From: Volvox africanus
Taxonomy: Eukaryota > Chlorophyta > Chlorophyceae > Chlamydomonadales > Volvocaceae
NCBI GenBank assembly: GCA_030268105.1
Contig: BSDZ01000086.1
Location: 3,798,501-3,862,500 of the forward strand
Direction: 5' to 3'
DNA length: 64,000 bases
Position numbers and translations under genes: made by a program. This document shows positions 1-11,000 of the stretch, in pieces (position 1 is the stretch's first letter; each line of letters begins with the position of its first letter). Under the pieces are notes generated by a model, which saw only the letters and a program-made list of their open reading frames with translations, ran no database searches and had not been told where the DNA came from.

Positions 1-1767
1 GGTGATGGGAAGTGACTGCACTAAGAATGACTGAAGTAGAAGCAACGCGGCTTGGATCCAACAAAATTGCACGTACATATCTTGCCGTAACCATACAAAG
101 ATGCAAGATGTTTAAGGATCTTCAAATTTTTACAAAAATAATTCTTGTGAAAGACGGAAAGTCCCCGTCAAGTTCATGGGAGGTCGCCAAACGATCGTTA
201 AAATATACCCAGTAAAAAACGTTCAGACGAAACATATGTGCGAAGTATGGTTCACCTAAAAAGAAAATAATAAAACGAAATCCATGCCGAATCTAACAAG
301 CAAGTAGCAGTATAAGCGCAGAAAACATGTGTAAGGTAGGAATTCGGTCACGCTAGGTTGTTATTTACAGATCTCGTGTTTGGGAAAAAATTTCAGGCCT
401 CATTCCGCCCTTCTCGTTCTGCTGAGCAAGTAACGGTCATCGGTAATATCATCCTATATGGATGATGCGACGTATCGGGGCATGCGATATATGTGAGCAA
501 AGTGGATGGGAAAGCGAAAGATTACAATATGCGACTCAAGTCGGGCTGATCATGCAAATGCACCGACATTTGTGTCCACACTCAACAGCCAAGCAAGCCT
601 ATGTTTGAAGTTGTAACCACCAGCCATAACTCACACGTACATTAAGAACAGCTGTCAGTCACAACAAATGCAGGCAAACCACAAGGCTGTCAGGTGCTGC
701 CTCCGCCGCCGCCAGGAATCGGTGCCCACTTCTTCTCCCCTCAGCAACCAACAGGGCTCCCTCGCCTCCTCCGCCTCTGCCACCGCCACCCGCTCCCGGC
801 TAGACCAAGATCTCCGTCCCTGCTGCTTCCGTCGCCACCACATCTACCCCTAAGCCCCCGACGTTGAATAGAAGATAAGACAAGATGAATATATCGGGGG
901 TATGAAGTGTTAAGCAATATTGAATATGAAGACAGTCCAAGAAAGGCAGGGAAATGTCAGGAAATGTCATGCAGCCGCAATCTAAGTTTAAGGGTGACGT
1001 ACTGAGGCCCCGTTGCTGTAAAATGAGAACAGATGATGGGTAATACGAGGTCCATCACCTGTCAGCCGAGGTCATGCCCGGTGCGGCATGGCCCTGCAGC
1101 GCGGCCACCGACGACGCGATACAGGTATGCCTCATAAATGGCATCCAGCTACCGTTAATTGCTATGTATCGCATCATCGCACGTAACACACCCCATTGTC
1201 CTGAGAGGGAAGCACTGACACGACAAGTAGGACAGGCACGCAGAAGTACAATAGCATTACGATAGCAGCAGTACATGGCACACCACTTGAAACAGAACAC
1301 AGCACGAGGCATATCATAGTAATGTCATTTCGTATGCTTGCCCCAAATGTATGCTTGGCAAGCCTGGCCCTGTGTTGTCGTCCCCAGTGATCGTTGTGTC
1401 GGATGTGTACGGCAATTGTTTTTGGTTGAGATGCTGCTCAGCTAGCCCTAGCTAGTTTAGTAGAAAGTAGCTAGCCTCCATTATCCTAAATGGTCATACA
1501 ATACCCGTTCTCGCCCAGGGCTCTATGCTAGACTTGATCAACATCAAGAGTGCTAATCGCTGCTTGGACCATCGGACCATCAGACCATCGGACCATCGAC
1601 AAATGGCCGCAAAAAAATGAGACTAAAGACAGGCAGGCAATACCCTTGGTCCCCGCGGTCCCTAGTCGGGTTGCTGATGCCCGGTGAATTTCGGGAGGTA
1701 TTGACAATATGACTCCCTAGGGGACATCTCGGGGTCCATAGAAAACTTGGAAGCAAACTTCACAATA
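1..1767. other. Intergenic, no gene recognised
   Basis: No reading frame here has splice-supported neighbours, recognisable domains or biased composition. The opposed 61-62 residue frames near 655-853 overlap each other on both strands over a short CT/CCG-rich patch and look like compositional noise. A short 8-9 base tandem repeat is listed separately. Confidence 0.6.
1566..1598. repeat. Short tandem repeat, GGACCATC unit
   Basis: Four near-identical copies of an 8-9 base unit (GGACCATC with G or A spacers) stand head to tail about 170 bases downstream of the stop codon of the minus-strand gene at 1768-2250. Confidence 0.8.
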
Positions 1768-2250
1768 TCAGCGGTAACTTGGCTGCCCTGCAGCAGCCTC
1801 CAGAAGCTTTGCGAAAACTGATTTGGAAGGGGCCGCAATAGAGGCCCGGCCACACAACCGCGACCCGAACACCTCCACAAACGTGTCCCGGATACCCGAA
1901 GGGCCAGGAATCAAAACCGTTGGCTGGTTGTAGTATTTGCAGCTGGAGTGCAGCCGCTCCCCTAGCTTCGTGGGAGTGGTCGGCGATGTCGCTGCCGGGG
2001 CAACCGCAGGCTTGAATGGCGCTGGGATAGTAGCCGTCTGCAAGGGCTCCTCAAATCCGATCATGAGCTGTGCCATGCGAACGTCATCCTCATCGTTGAG
2101 GTAGCTTTCCTCCTCAACGGCGTCCACCGCCTGGCCGCGCGCCTGCATACGTTTTCGTGAGGGAGGAGAAGGGAATAGCTTGTAAAGCCAACAAAGAACT
2201 AAAACACACACTCCCACGGCCCACGCCCCACGGCCACACCACGAACCCAT
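1768..2250 (-). CDS. Small single-pass membrane protein, unknown function
   Basis: An uninterrupted frame of 160 residues. I do not recognise the family. The ATG at 2250 is preferred over one 12 codons upstream because it follows an acceptor-like GCAG and a short A tract, suggesting a spliced leader, and because it places a hydrophobic stretch (about residues 9-25, VGVCVLVLCWLYKLF) near the N terminus, followed by a basic run (PSRKR), the pattern of a signal anchor with a cytoplasmic tail. The tail has an acidic patch (ESYLNDEDD, about residues 48-56), a Pro/Ala/Thr-rich linker (about 75-95) and a hydrophobic C-terminal part ending near AAAGQPSYR. It could be spliced near its 3' end into another frame that stays open to about 1662. 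Support is composition and the membrane segment only. Confidence 0.45.
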   Translation of the reverse strand: MGSWCGRGAWAVGVCVLVLCWLYKLFPSPPSRKRMQARGQAVDAVEEESYLNDEDDVRMAQLMIGFEEPLQTATIPAPFKPAVAPAATSPTTPTKLGERLHSSCKYYNQPTVLIPGPSGIRDTFVEVFGSRLCGRASIAAPSKSVFAKLLEAAAGQPSYR

Positions 2251-4663
2251 TTTTTCTGCACCAAGGTCAACCACCAACCCAACCACTAAGCACAGCTTTT
2301 ACCCCAACCCGCCACCCGATATGCAAGCAGGCAGTCATGCAGGCACTGTGCAATACTGCAGCCGCCATAGTCAGCAGCCTCCGCCCTTCATCCCCCTGGG
2401 CAGCAGCATCCTCACCTGTTTCAATAACAGCTTCAGCCTTCGTGACTGGAAGCGGTATACCTTCATCGACTTCTGGACGTTATCAAACTTGTCTCCTTGC
2501 CGTACCGCACCTGCGAGAGTATGCAGTAATGGGAGAAAGGTGAATATTGCGCTCAGGATAGCGCAACATGCAGATTTGCGAATATCTGAATTTGTCGGTG
2601 TGGAACTGCACGCTTGAACGATTAAACGCCAGCTTGCTCCAGACCTTCAGGTCATGGACAGCGGGAAAAGAAGTCCCAAATTCGCATGAGGTAACGTATG
2701 ACAACTGTATCCGCAGCTTGGACTCGGGATGGGAGCAAGCAAGGGAAAACCCAATATGCACACCCCATCGCCCTATCCCAAAGCCCGGTCGCGCTGAGAA
2801 ACAACTTCTCATATCCAAATCTTGATTGAAAGTCGTCTGTAGAAGCACAAAACTGCAACATATAGCTGCCAATTGCCCTTACGGCAAGAGAACTTGGTCC
2901 TGATTTTCTCACACGGGGTCACCAATGCTGCTCAATACGTGCTATATGTGCTATATGCACATGACTGATGCCGTCTGATAATTCGTCTCCCACACCAATG
3001 AGTACTAGTGTCCTGCGCCGCCGTGCATTACCTTAAGAGTCTGTGGGCCGATTGGCGAGTGGTGACTGGAGTGGCACACCGGTACGCAGCGGACCTCCTC
3101 TGCAGCTGGGTCTGTATGGTCTGTAAGATTAAGCAGGCGCTCAAGGGTGACGCACAATCAGTTCCCTTCACTCTCTCTACCCAGCCCCCAGTATAATCCA
3201 TACAGGGAATGAACCCTAATAATGATGGGCGCCTTATGGGCTGATGAGTTCCTTGTGCGCGGGTGGACTGCCACTTGCCATGGCTGGACCGCTTACAAGC
3301 CCTAAGTAGGACTCACATCGACTATCTCTGGTATATGAGATCCATTTATTACCCTGCCACTTGCATACACCATACATCATTAAGCCAGCAGGACTTAAAA
3401 AGCTAGCTCGCAGCCCTGCACTACAGAGTCGGTACGCAGTCTAGGCTTCAGCTGGGCGTATGGACCTGTATGGAGCTAAGCTGTTCATCGGCTTCATCCA
3501 ATACCCCATATAAGGAAGGCACTCGGTTTCCTCCCATGTAATTGTGCCGACCTGGCGCTTTGTGTGTTCCGCACGGATGAGCGCAGCAGGTATATTATAG
3601 GTACCGTGACACGGATTGGTTGAGCCAAGACCCCACTCCGTTAACTAGGACCAAACACCCATACAGTCCGTACAGTACCGCATGGATGGCATACAGACAA
3701 GAACTGCAGGCCTATCTGCCCACTTGCGTCCCTGCTTCTTAGGCTCAGGACATGGAAGACTCCTCACAAGGAGCCTCCAGGAGAAAGATAACGCAACATT
3801 ATTACAAGTTATGTTTTGGTGAAGCACTTTATCTTCGTGCTAGGGAGGGGGCCGTGCTCGAAAAAGGCTCAGTAGTCAGTCTGAGGGCCGTCAACCCTGG
3901 ACCAGATAATTCCCCATCAATTGAGCAAGTCCCGTTATTCACAAGGGAGTAGGGCTAGGCCTCTCACACTGGCCGCCTGGTTGTGCGTCTACGGACAAAA
4001 CTGTAGCGTGTCCTCCATAGCGCCTTAACATGCGAGCGGCACACCCAAGCTCAGAATACTTTTCTGCATCGCACGGCCTACAATCGGCCACACAGCTTAC
4101 CTACCACAACCACTTGACCGTGTTGCTGCATTTGCACCTATGTAAGTACCCCTCTAAGGGTGCTTTAGGCAACCAGCAACAATCCTCCAGGGGCGCATTT
4201 ATGATACGGTTGTGCGCCTCAGTCTGAGACTGGACACTCCAGACATCCTTTATTATACGGGCCGGATGGAGACAGCCTGGAACTGTCCTGGCATTCCAAC
4301 TTCCTTCCCCTTCTCAACGTTGCTCACTTATCCCTCGTTTCAGTACTTCGCCTCCACAAAATATGAAATCAGGCAGGTCCTCTATGTTCATCCCAACATG
4401 CATGTGCAAGAGCAGCTGACAGCAGCTATCGTCCCATGGTCACCACCATGACATTGACATGATGACATTACGGACATTGACTACTCCATCCTGCCTGTCG
4501 TATCCGCAGCTGCTGATATGGAGGCAATAAATACACACGCACACGCACAGTATTAGGCTTATTCGTTCAATTGCTCGTATTTCTCGCCATTGGGTATTAG
4601 TACGGGGTATCAACCACGTACTAATGAACCCGCTGGAGCTGCCCGCTACATGAACCCGAATAT

Positions 4664-4764
4664 ATAACATAATATAGCTATAATATATATACATATACAT
4701 ATATATACAAATACATATATATTTTATGTATATATACTATAGCTATATTACATGCATAAAATAT
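4664..4764. repeat. AT-rich low-complexity tract (TATA/ATAT)
   Basis: About 100 bases almost entirely of A and T, made of alternating TATA and ATATAC units, set in otherwise mixed sequence. It may be a degenerate microsatellite. Confidence 0.8.
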
Positions 4765-5249
4765 AGCTTGAGGATGGAATGAAAGAATGGCAATCGAATT
4801 CGTCGCAGTCGACAAAACATCCCTTTGCGGACGGCGCCCGCCTATAGGCTGTCAAGGCTGTCACCCTTGCCATTCATCAGGTACCTTATTGCCTCCTGAG
4901 CTCCTACTCTTGCGCACGTGCCCAACCGCTGTGCAAAGGTCCAACAGATTGCCTAAAGAAAGCCAGCCCAGTTTTGCCATCCCTCTTCGTGGAAGCGCTC
5001 CTCACAGCGATGCAGCTAACCACCTACCAATGGTCCCCAAGGAAGGGTCCGCACTTCCAAAACGACCAGGGAGATTTTCCCCGCCCGTCTAGGAACAATT
5101 CTTAGCGAGAAGTACTAGCAGCGCTCTATGCTGCCTAAGGCATTGGATTAAAAATGACATAACTGGTTGCGGCGAACACACCACTACCAGCATGTGGACC
5201 ACAAGATGGACGCAGCTGGATAGCCCCGTCCTCACTCCTCGCCTCGTCT

Positions 5250-5277
5250 CACGACTGGTCCCCACGACTGGTCCCCA
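5250..5277. repeat. Direct repeat, CACGACTGGTCCCC x2
   Basis: The 14-base unit CACGACTGGTCCCC occurs twice in immediate succession. No function is apparent. Confidence 0.85.
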
Positions 5278-5361
5278 TGGCCCGCCGCTAGGAGTCCGGA
5301 ATGGAACTGCGAACGCAGCAGTTTACGACAGCGCCATGATATGGATGACCAGCTCAATGGC

Positions 5362-5998
5362 CTAGCTGCAAGCGCCTTCGATCTGATGAGATCCGGAGTA
5401 CGATTCCTTGCTGGGTAGCTCTACATAGCATCCTTCCCCCGTTGATAATGGCACGTGGCAGCAATTTGTGGAATCGCTTGTAGACAGCTCCATGGGAGCA
5501 AACAGTGCCCGATCGCTGTACTCTCTCTGCATCTTCCGAAGTGCATGCACCATAACCTCGCGCCGGGTCTGGGCAGTTTGTCATTCAGGGCACCAAGCCA
5601 AAGCATTTCAGTACATGGCCGTTGAAAAAGGTGTACGACGTCCAGTGGCACAGTAATGAGAAGGAAACAGTTGAAAATCGAAAGGGAAGGAGGAAACGTC
5701 TCCGTTTGGAGCTGCAAATTGGCTTACCTTGGCTGCAAACTTTTGGGACGTCGACTTCCTGCACGCTTGTAGTAGGATAACAAGTGCCACCATTCCAAGG
5801 ACTGTCATAAAGGCTTGTAAAAGCAAGGCGACGACCTCTTCAGCTGGGGGAGCGGTCCCTGCGCAAGGAAACACAAGCGGCCAGCGCGTAGTACATGAAA
5901 CAGATAGCATTGGCGCTGTGCATCACGAGGTCTCGAGCATGAAATATGATAATTATTGCGTAATTTAGCCACGCACCCCGTATTCCTTCCCAGCTCAT
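5362..5998 (-). CDS. Small single-pass membrane protein, family A copy 1
   Basis: Three exons with matching codon phase: 5998-5977 (ATG, ends phase 1, donor GTGCGT), 5858-5728 (acceptor TTCCTTGCGCAG, donor GTAAGC) and 5568-5362 (acceptor after GCCC, stop TAG). The product is 119 residues: a short N terminus (MSWEGIRG), a Pro/Glu stretch (TAPPAEEVV), one membrane helix of about 20 residues (around 17-38, LLLQAFMTVLGMVALVILLQ), a basic stop-transfer segment (CRKSTSQKFAAKTRR), then a polar tail rich in Ser, Thr and Glu. An in-frame ATG at 6025 could extend it by nine residues. The exon 1 phase, Pro-x-x-Glu-Glu-Val lead-in and membrane helix match the gene at 33524-34075, so I treat the two as paralogues. 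Family and function are unknown to me. Confidence 0.6.
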
Positions 5999-6025
5999 TT
6001 CTCGGCGACCGTTATTCCGAGACAA

Positions 6026-8093
6026 GAAAATCTGCCCGCTGAAATTTTATTAGATTTCGACCTCAGTATGATGTAACACTTTCACGACTTCAATACTACG
6101 CTAGAAACGTTGCGGAAACAAGCCACGACCGCTTTTCGTCTGCAGACAGCGGTCTACGCCCTTGCTTCTTTCCCGGGTCTGGAGTGTCTTTTTTATGAGA
6201 GTTTGATTTCCCTCAGATGATGGACCCTTCCCGACAAGTTGCTCCAAGATACCATCGTACATGTGTACGTGTTAACGCACATGGGTTAGTCGTTCATATA
6301 ATAAGTAAGCCCTCATTAGCTGGTTATGTAAACTAATTTAAGATGACGGAAAAGCTGTTGAGGTGGACGGAGCAAAGAAAGGGCGAAGCGGCAATGCAGC
6401 TCTGCGGCAGGACGTAGGAGATGATGATTCAGAAGGTAAAGTGCTTTATGGTGGATTGAGAGTTCATTGTATTGACAGATTAATTGTTTCGACAAAGGGA
6501 TTGCCATTTCTAGTACCAGCAGTAGATATTAAAAGGCAGGCCCTGTTGGGGTGCAATTAGTAACACTTTTGCAAAGGCATCACTAGCCTGAAGCCAAGGT
6601 GAAAGAGATAGTTTGGCATGAAAATTGTTACGTGGAACCGGTTTACGGTCTTTCTTTCTTTCTTTTTACACTTTTTGTTCTTGAGTTCTGGATCTTCCTG
6701 GCTCGTTTGGGCCTTACGAGTTTATGAAGCTTGCAACAAGCAACAAACAATTCCATCTAAGCGACAAGGTTTCATGTACGTACCCATTTCCAAATGCCGA
6801 TGTCCTTGATACCTAACACTGTAAACACGGGAGAATCAGGGTACGGTTTTTAATCGGCGCAGGGCGCACCTGTACCAAAACGTTGGCATGAATCATATAA
6901 CCATCTGGCTTTATTGTGGTTCAATTGAAGCTTTATCTTGAGCGAGATACTCCCGAGCACGTTTAGGCAGCACTTTCCTTAACTGGCAAACCTACCGTGT
7001 TCTGCTCCTCTGCCACCCGAGTTCACATTTGCACCCACGGACATCGGCAAGCATCCTCACGAAAATCCTCAAGAAACCAGTTACTAGGGCGTGCCACCAT
7101 CTGGAGTTGGGTCAGGTACAGGTCTTCGAATCAGCACTTGCACGATATTCACCATCTAGCACGTCGCCCGGCGTGCACTCTCCTTCCTTTCCCCTGTGGT
7201 ATCGTGCAGCCACACCTGCCCCATCGTGCAGCAGCTTTCAAATAATTCACAAGACCTGTACCAGATGCCCGCTACCTCGTCCGCCACGGGTTCATATGTC
7301 GGGGTCAGCTGCTTTCGAATCTGTTAGGCCTCACCGCGAGGCCTGGGGGAGCCTGAGGCCCTACCCCACCCAGTCGCATTACAATGCCCTGCACAATCTT
7401 AGCGCTCCTCATTTATATCTACTTCAGCTATCTGCAGTCTATACCGACGGAAACGTGACCACGCAGAGCATGTTCCACCTGCTCGACAGGTCATAATAAA
7501 ATGTAGCTCCCAAACACGAGGATAGGAAGGCCATCTCCAGGGAAGGCGGAGTTCTGACATCCCAATTTACCAACAGAAAGATTTCTTACAGCCATCGAGC
7601 TAACCCGCGCCCTGCTGCGAGGTCCAGGAGCTGTCATCCCATGTGTTAGTTACCATGTCCCTGGTCATGTGTAGAGACGATCTATAACGAAGTCCCGTAG
7701 AGTATGCATTATAGGCGTCACAGCGGTCAAGTTAGAAACGCGTATTTCCTTTGGATGCGAATCATATAAACCACCGATAGAAAGAGGCCAGGCTTGAATC
7801 CCAAGCCTGCATGTACGCCGCGTGCCCTTTTGACCTCAAGTGCTGCCGCCTGTGGCATATGCAACAACTATCGGGTCAAACGAAATGCATGTGAATGCAA
7901 CGCCGTTTATGGAGACAAACGTCCGCCGCTGAAACCCTCACTAACAACACCGCTGTCATAAGGTGAACCGTTTTCTGCGGCCATGCAATCCGACTCGCAA
8001 CCTTTGTCCACACAACGGACAAGGGGCCTAACGGACCATAGGAAGGGACAAGGGCCCATAACAGACCAAGGAGCCCTGCGCCAGTCCAGCGTT
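6026..8093. other. Intergenic, 3' flank of MBO2
   Basis: Mostly featureless. The 155-residue frame at 7029-7496 and the overlapping frames at 7876-8489 show no splice or domain support; the last group lies over the final exon of MBO2. A TTACA at 7586-7590 is TGTAA on the minus strand, a candidate poly(A) signal for MBO2 about 500 bases past its stop. One exon-like segment at 6343-6435 is listed separately. Confidence 0.5.
6343..6435 (+). CDS. Possible isolated exon, acidic/basic peptide
   Basis: A 93-base segment bounded by an AAG acceptor and a GTAAAG donor reads phase 1 to phase 1 as a hydrophilic peptide with a Lys-rich middle (DGAKKGRSG) and an acidic end (VGDDDSE). No partner exon with matching phase was found on either side, so this may be chance. 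Confidence 0.2.
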
Positions 8094-11000
8094 CTAGATA
8101 ACGATCTCTTTGGGGACCGGTTTCCGGATGTGCCGCATGGTCGAACCGGGCTCCTGTACGCAAGTATGCGGTCCAAGTATGCAGGACGAGCAGGAGTCGT
8201 TTCGGGCAGGACTATTTGTCGTGCAAATATGGCAGAAAGCGTGTGTAGAGTAGCAATTGTGTGCGGGCAGCGAATAACAGCATCCATGATGAGAGGTAAT
8301 GCCAAGGTGGACATAGAAGCCTTTATCTATATCTCGACAACAACCGCGGATGCCGCATATATTCTCATCATTCCGGTGGGTCAGGTCCTAATGCGAATCG
8401 TTACGGTTCGAAGCGAAAATGCACCACCAGGGCCCGCCACGCGGATGACGGCACTCAGGTACCGGTACTATGCACTTAGGTACCATTGAGGCTGCGGAAC
8501 AGACATACGCCAATACGCCGCAACATAACCACCCAGTACGCAGTTATCCGTACGAATCTCACAGACATCGCGACTGTAACCCGCAACGAGTTGAATACCT
8601 GGGGTTTGAAGGGTGCGAAGGAGCCGTACGGCTTCGGAATGCCCAGATTCTCGGGGATATAGGCGTTTGGACGTGGATCTGCGTGCCAATTATGGAATTC
8701 GAGTTGCAAAGCGAGTGATAAGTCCCGGAAAGGGAATGTGGCGAATATGTCAAATACAAAGAACGACGTCCTGTCCAGTGATGTACCCATGAATCTCCAA
8801 AACACATAGGCCAGCAAGCTTGCTTACCTGCCGTGGACTGCACCTGGCTTGTGCGCGCGTCCAGTGCCTCTGTAATTGCCTTACGCTCATCCGCAAGCGT
8901 CTCGAGCGTCTGCCGTTCACGCTCCAACCTAGTGGGGGACGGTCGACAGAGGTCGTATGTGCAAACGTTGTATGTTGCCATAAGCAGCACTTTGTTGGCC
9001 GACCTGGGAGAGCAAGGCTGTGGTGCAAACTTCGTTCGCGACACCCGGTAGTGCCAGCTCAGCCAGCCTTTTGCTGAAACGGCCCGTGTGTAAACCGACA
9101 AATCCATATGTAACTCTTACTGCCAATTCAGGGTGCTCAGCCCTGCTATGAATCCCATCCATCTCACGTCAGGTGTGGCACTAGCCCATCAAAACTTCAG
9201 CCCTAGCCATACCTGGACCACTCGCGTTCCGCGTCGTCTGTGGGCGGCTCGCCTGCCTCCAGCTTCTGGGCGGCAAGTGATACTGCCGCATCGAGCTCCT
9301 CCTTCTCCGCCCCCAGCTTAAGTGCGCTTGCCTTCGAGGCCAGGGGCGTCGCGCAGCCGCAGGCGGGGGACGGGTGCAACTGGATTAGACGTGGCGATGA
9401 GGCATAGAACGGACATGCAACGAATGCATCGAGGGGATTGACACATGGGGGGCCTAATGTGATACCCAGCCAGGTGCACAACCGGCTGTTGCGATGCTTT
9501 GTCCAAAGCTGTAAGAAGCGGCCCGATATAACCAATCCCGCCTCCATTAACAAGTATGGCAGAGACGTAGAGTTGTAGGACCTTTCGCTGATTTCCACGT
9601 CCCGGTCGCCGCTTCTGCCAATTAGAGCCGCAGCATTCGGAGCTATAGTTTGGACCGGTGGATGGGCAGGCAACGTAAAGGGACGCGGGTGACCGCCAAG
9701 CACACCCACCTGGTACATGGACAGCTCCGAAACCGTTGCCATAATCTTCCTTGTGACGGCGCGCAACTTGGACTGATACTCATTTACCCGCTGTGCTAGC
9801 TCCAGCGTGTCTGCCCGGCCCTCAGCGGCCTGCGCATGAGGAGGTGGTTCGGTGGTAAGCGATGAGTTGCATATGGCATTCAAGTCCGAACGCACTTATG
9901 GTGATGAGTCATTTGAAGTGTGCCTTAGAGATGCCTCATGTTCTGCACATGCCGCACTGTCTCAGTATTGCGCTGCAACCCTTATCAGCCGAAGTGGGTG
10001 AGTCATGGCAAACTTAGGGACATAAGCGCCATGTATGCACTAATTTGTGCTGTATCGCTACATCTCGCACCTGAACACGAAGCTTATCGGACAGGCTGGT
10101 TATCTCCTCGAGAATAAGCTCCTTTTCCAGGAGCTGCTCCTTCTTGTCGTTCAGCCGTTCCTCCAACGCCTTGGGTGGACGTCAGGAGCAAAAGCCGGAA
10201 TGGGTTAGCAGGACAGCTTATCCCGCATGGACATGGTCCGTCAAGCTGTTAACCCCAAAGCCCCTCCCTTCAGCCTCGTCGGCCGCGTCCCAAAGCCATA
10301 TGGGGGGCTATCAAGCGAAGTTGCCTTCACCGTTGGTCACCCGAGTGTGTTCGCAGTAGAGCAGAGACGAAGTGGCCTCGCTGCACATGCACGGTGCGCA
10401 GGGGAACGAGGCACCGCTCTTGCGGGAACGAGGCCCACCTGTATCTTGGCGCTAAGTTCCTCGCGGTCCGGAATCTTGCCCTCCAGCAGCCTCCATCGGC
10501 TCTGGTTGGACGGGTTCTCTAACGCCAGGCTCAGCGCCTCGGCCTCACGACGCGCCTCAAACAGTTCCTTTTGCAAAGCCGCTACGTCTGTGTCCAGCAG
10601 CGGCACGCTCGGGACCATCCTTCGCATCACCGCAATGGACCGCTCAAGCTCCGCAACTTCCAATCGTAATAACCTGGACAGTCACCAAGGCGTTATCAGA
10701 AGAGCAATCCAGGATACCGCTACCAGGATAGCCATATGTGTAATGCCTATACCTCGCACCTGGCTTCATCGTCGCGGCGCCGGAGCTCCAGTTGTCCCCC
10801 TTTGATGACCTCTTCCTGGATGTTCGCCTTTTCGTACAGCACACAGAGCTCGTCGTTACGGTCAATCAGCATGATACCTGCAGAGAATATAAGGCGGGCG
10901 CATGCAATGTGGGCGACGATTGGGAGGAAGACGAACATCGAAACGCTGGTAATTGGGAGGAGGATAATCCTAACGCCGCATGCCACCTGCCACCCCTTGC

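Larger units (their letters stand above)
2251..5361. other. Intergenic, no gene recognised
   Basis: About 3.1 kb with scattered short frames on both strands (for example 2321-2617 plus and 2483-2872 minus) that overlap one another, show no domain and have no consistent splice context. It contains a TA-rich tract near 4676-4760 and a 14-base direct repeat at 5250-5277. I see no supported gene. Confidence 0.5.

Noticed and set aside
7029..7496. 155-residue open frame on the plus strand
   Set aside because: Low-complexity Ser/Pro/His composition, no splice partners and no recognisable similarity; lies in the 3' flank of MBO2.
7983..8489. 168-residue plus-strand frame
   Set aside because: It is antisense to the last MBO2 exon (8153-8094) and part of the preceding intron.
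9203..9895. 230-residue minus-strand frame taken as one exon
   Set aside because: It is two real MBO2 exons (9829-9710 and 9331-9213) with an open intron between them; the intron part has no counterpart in CCDC146.
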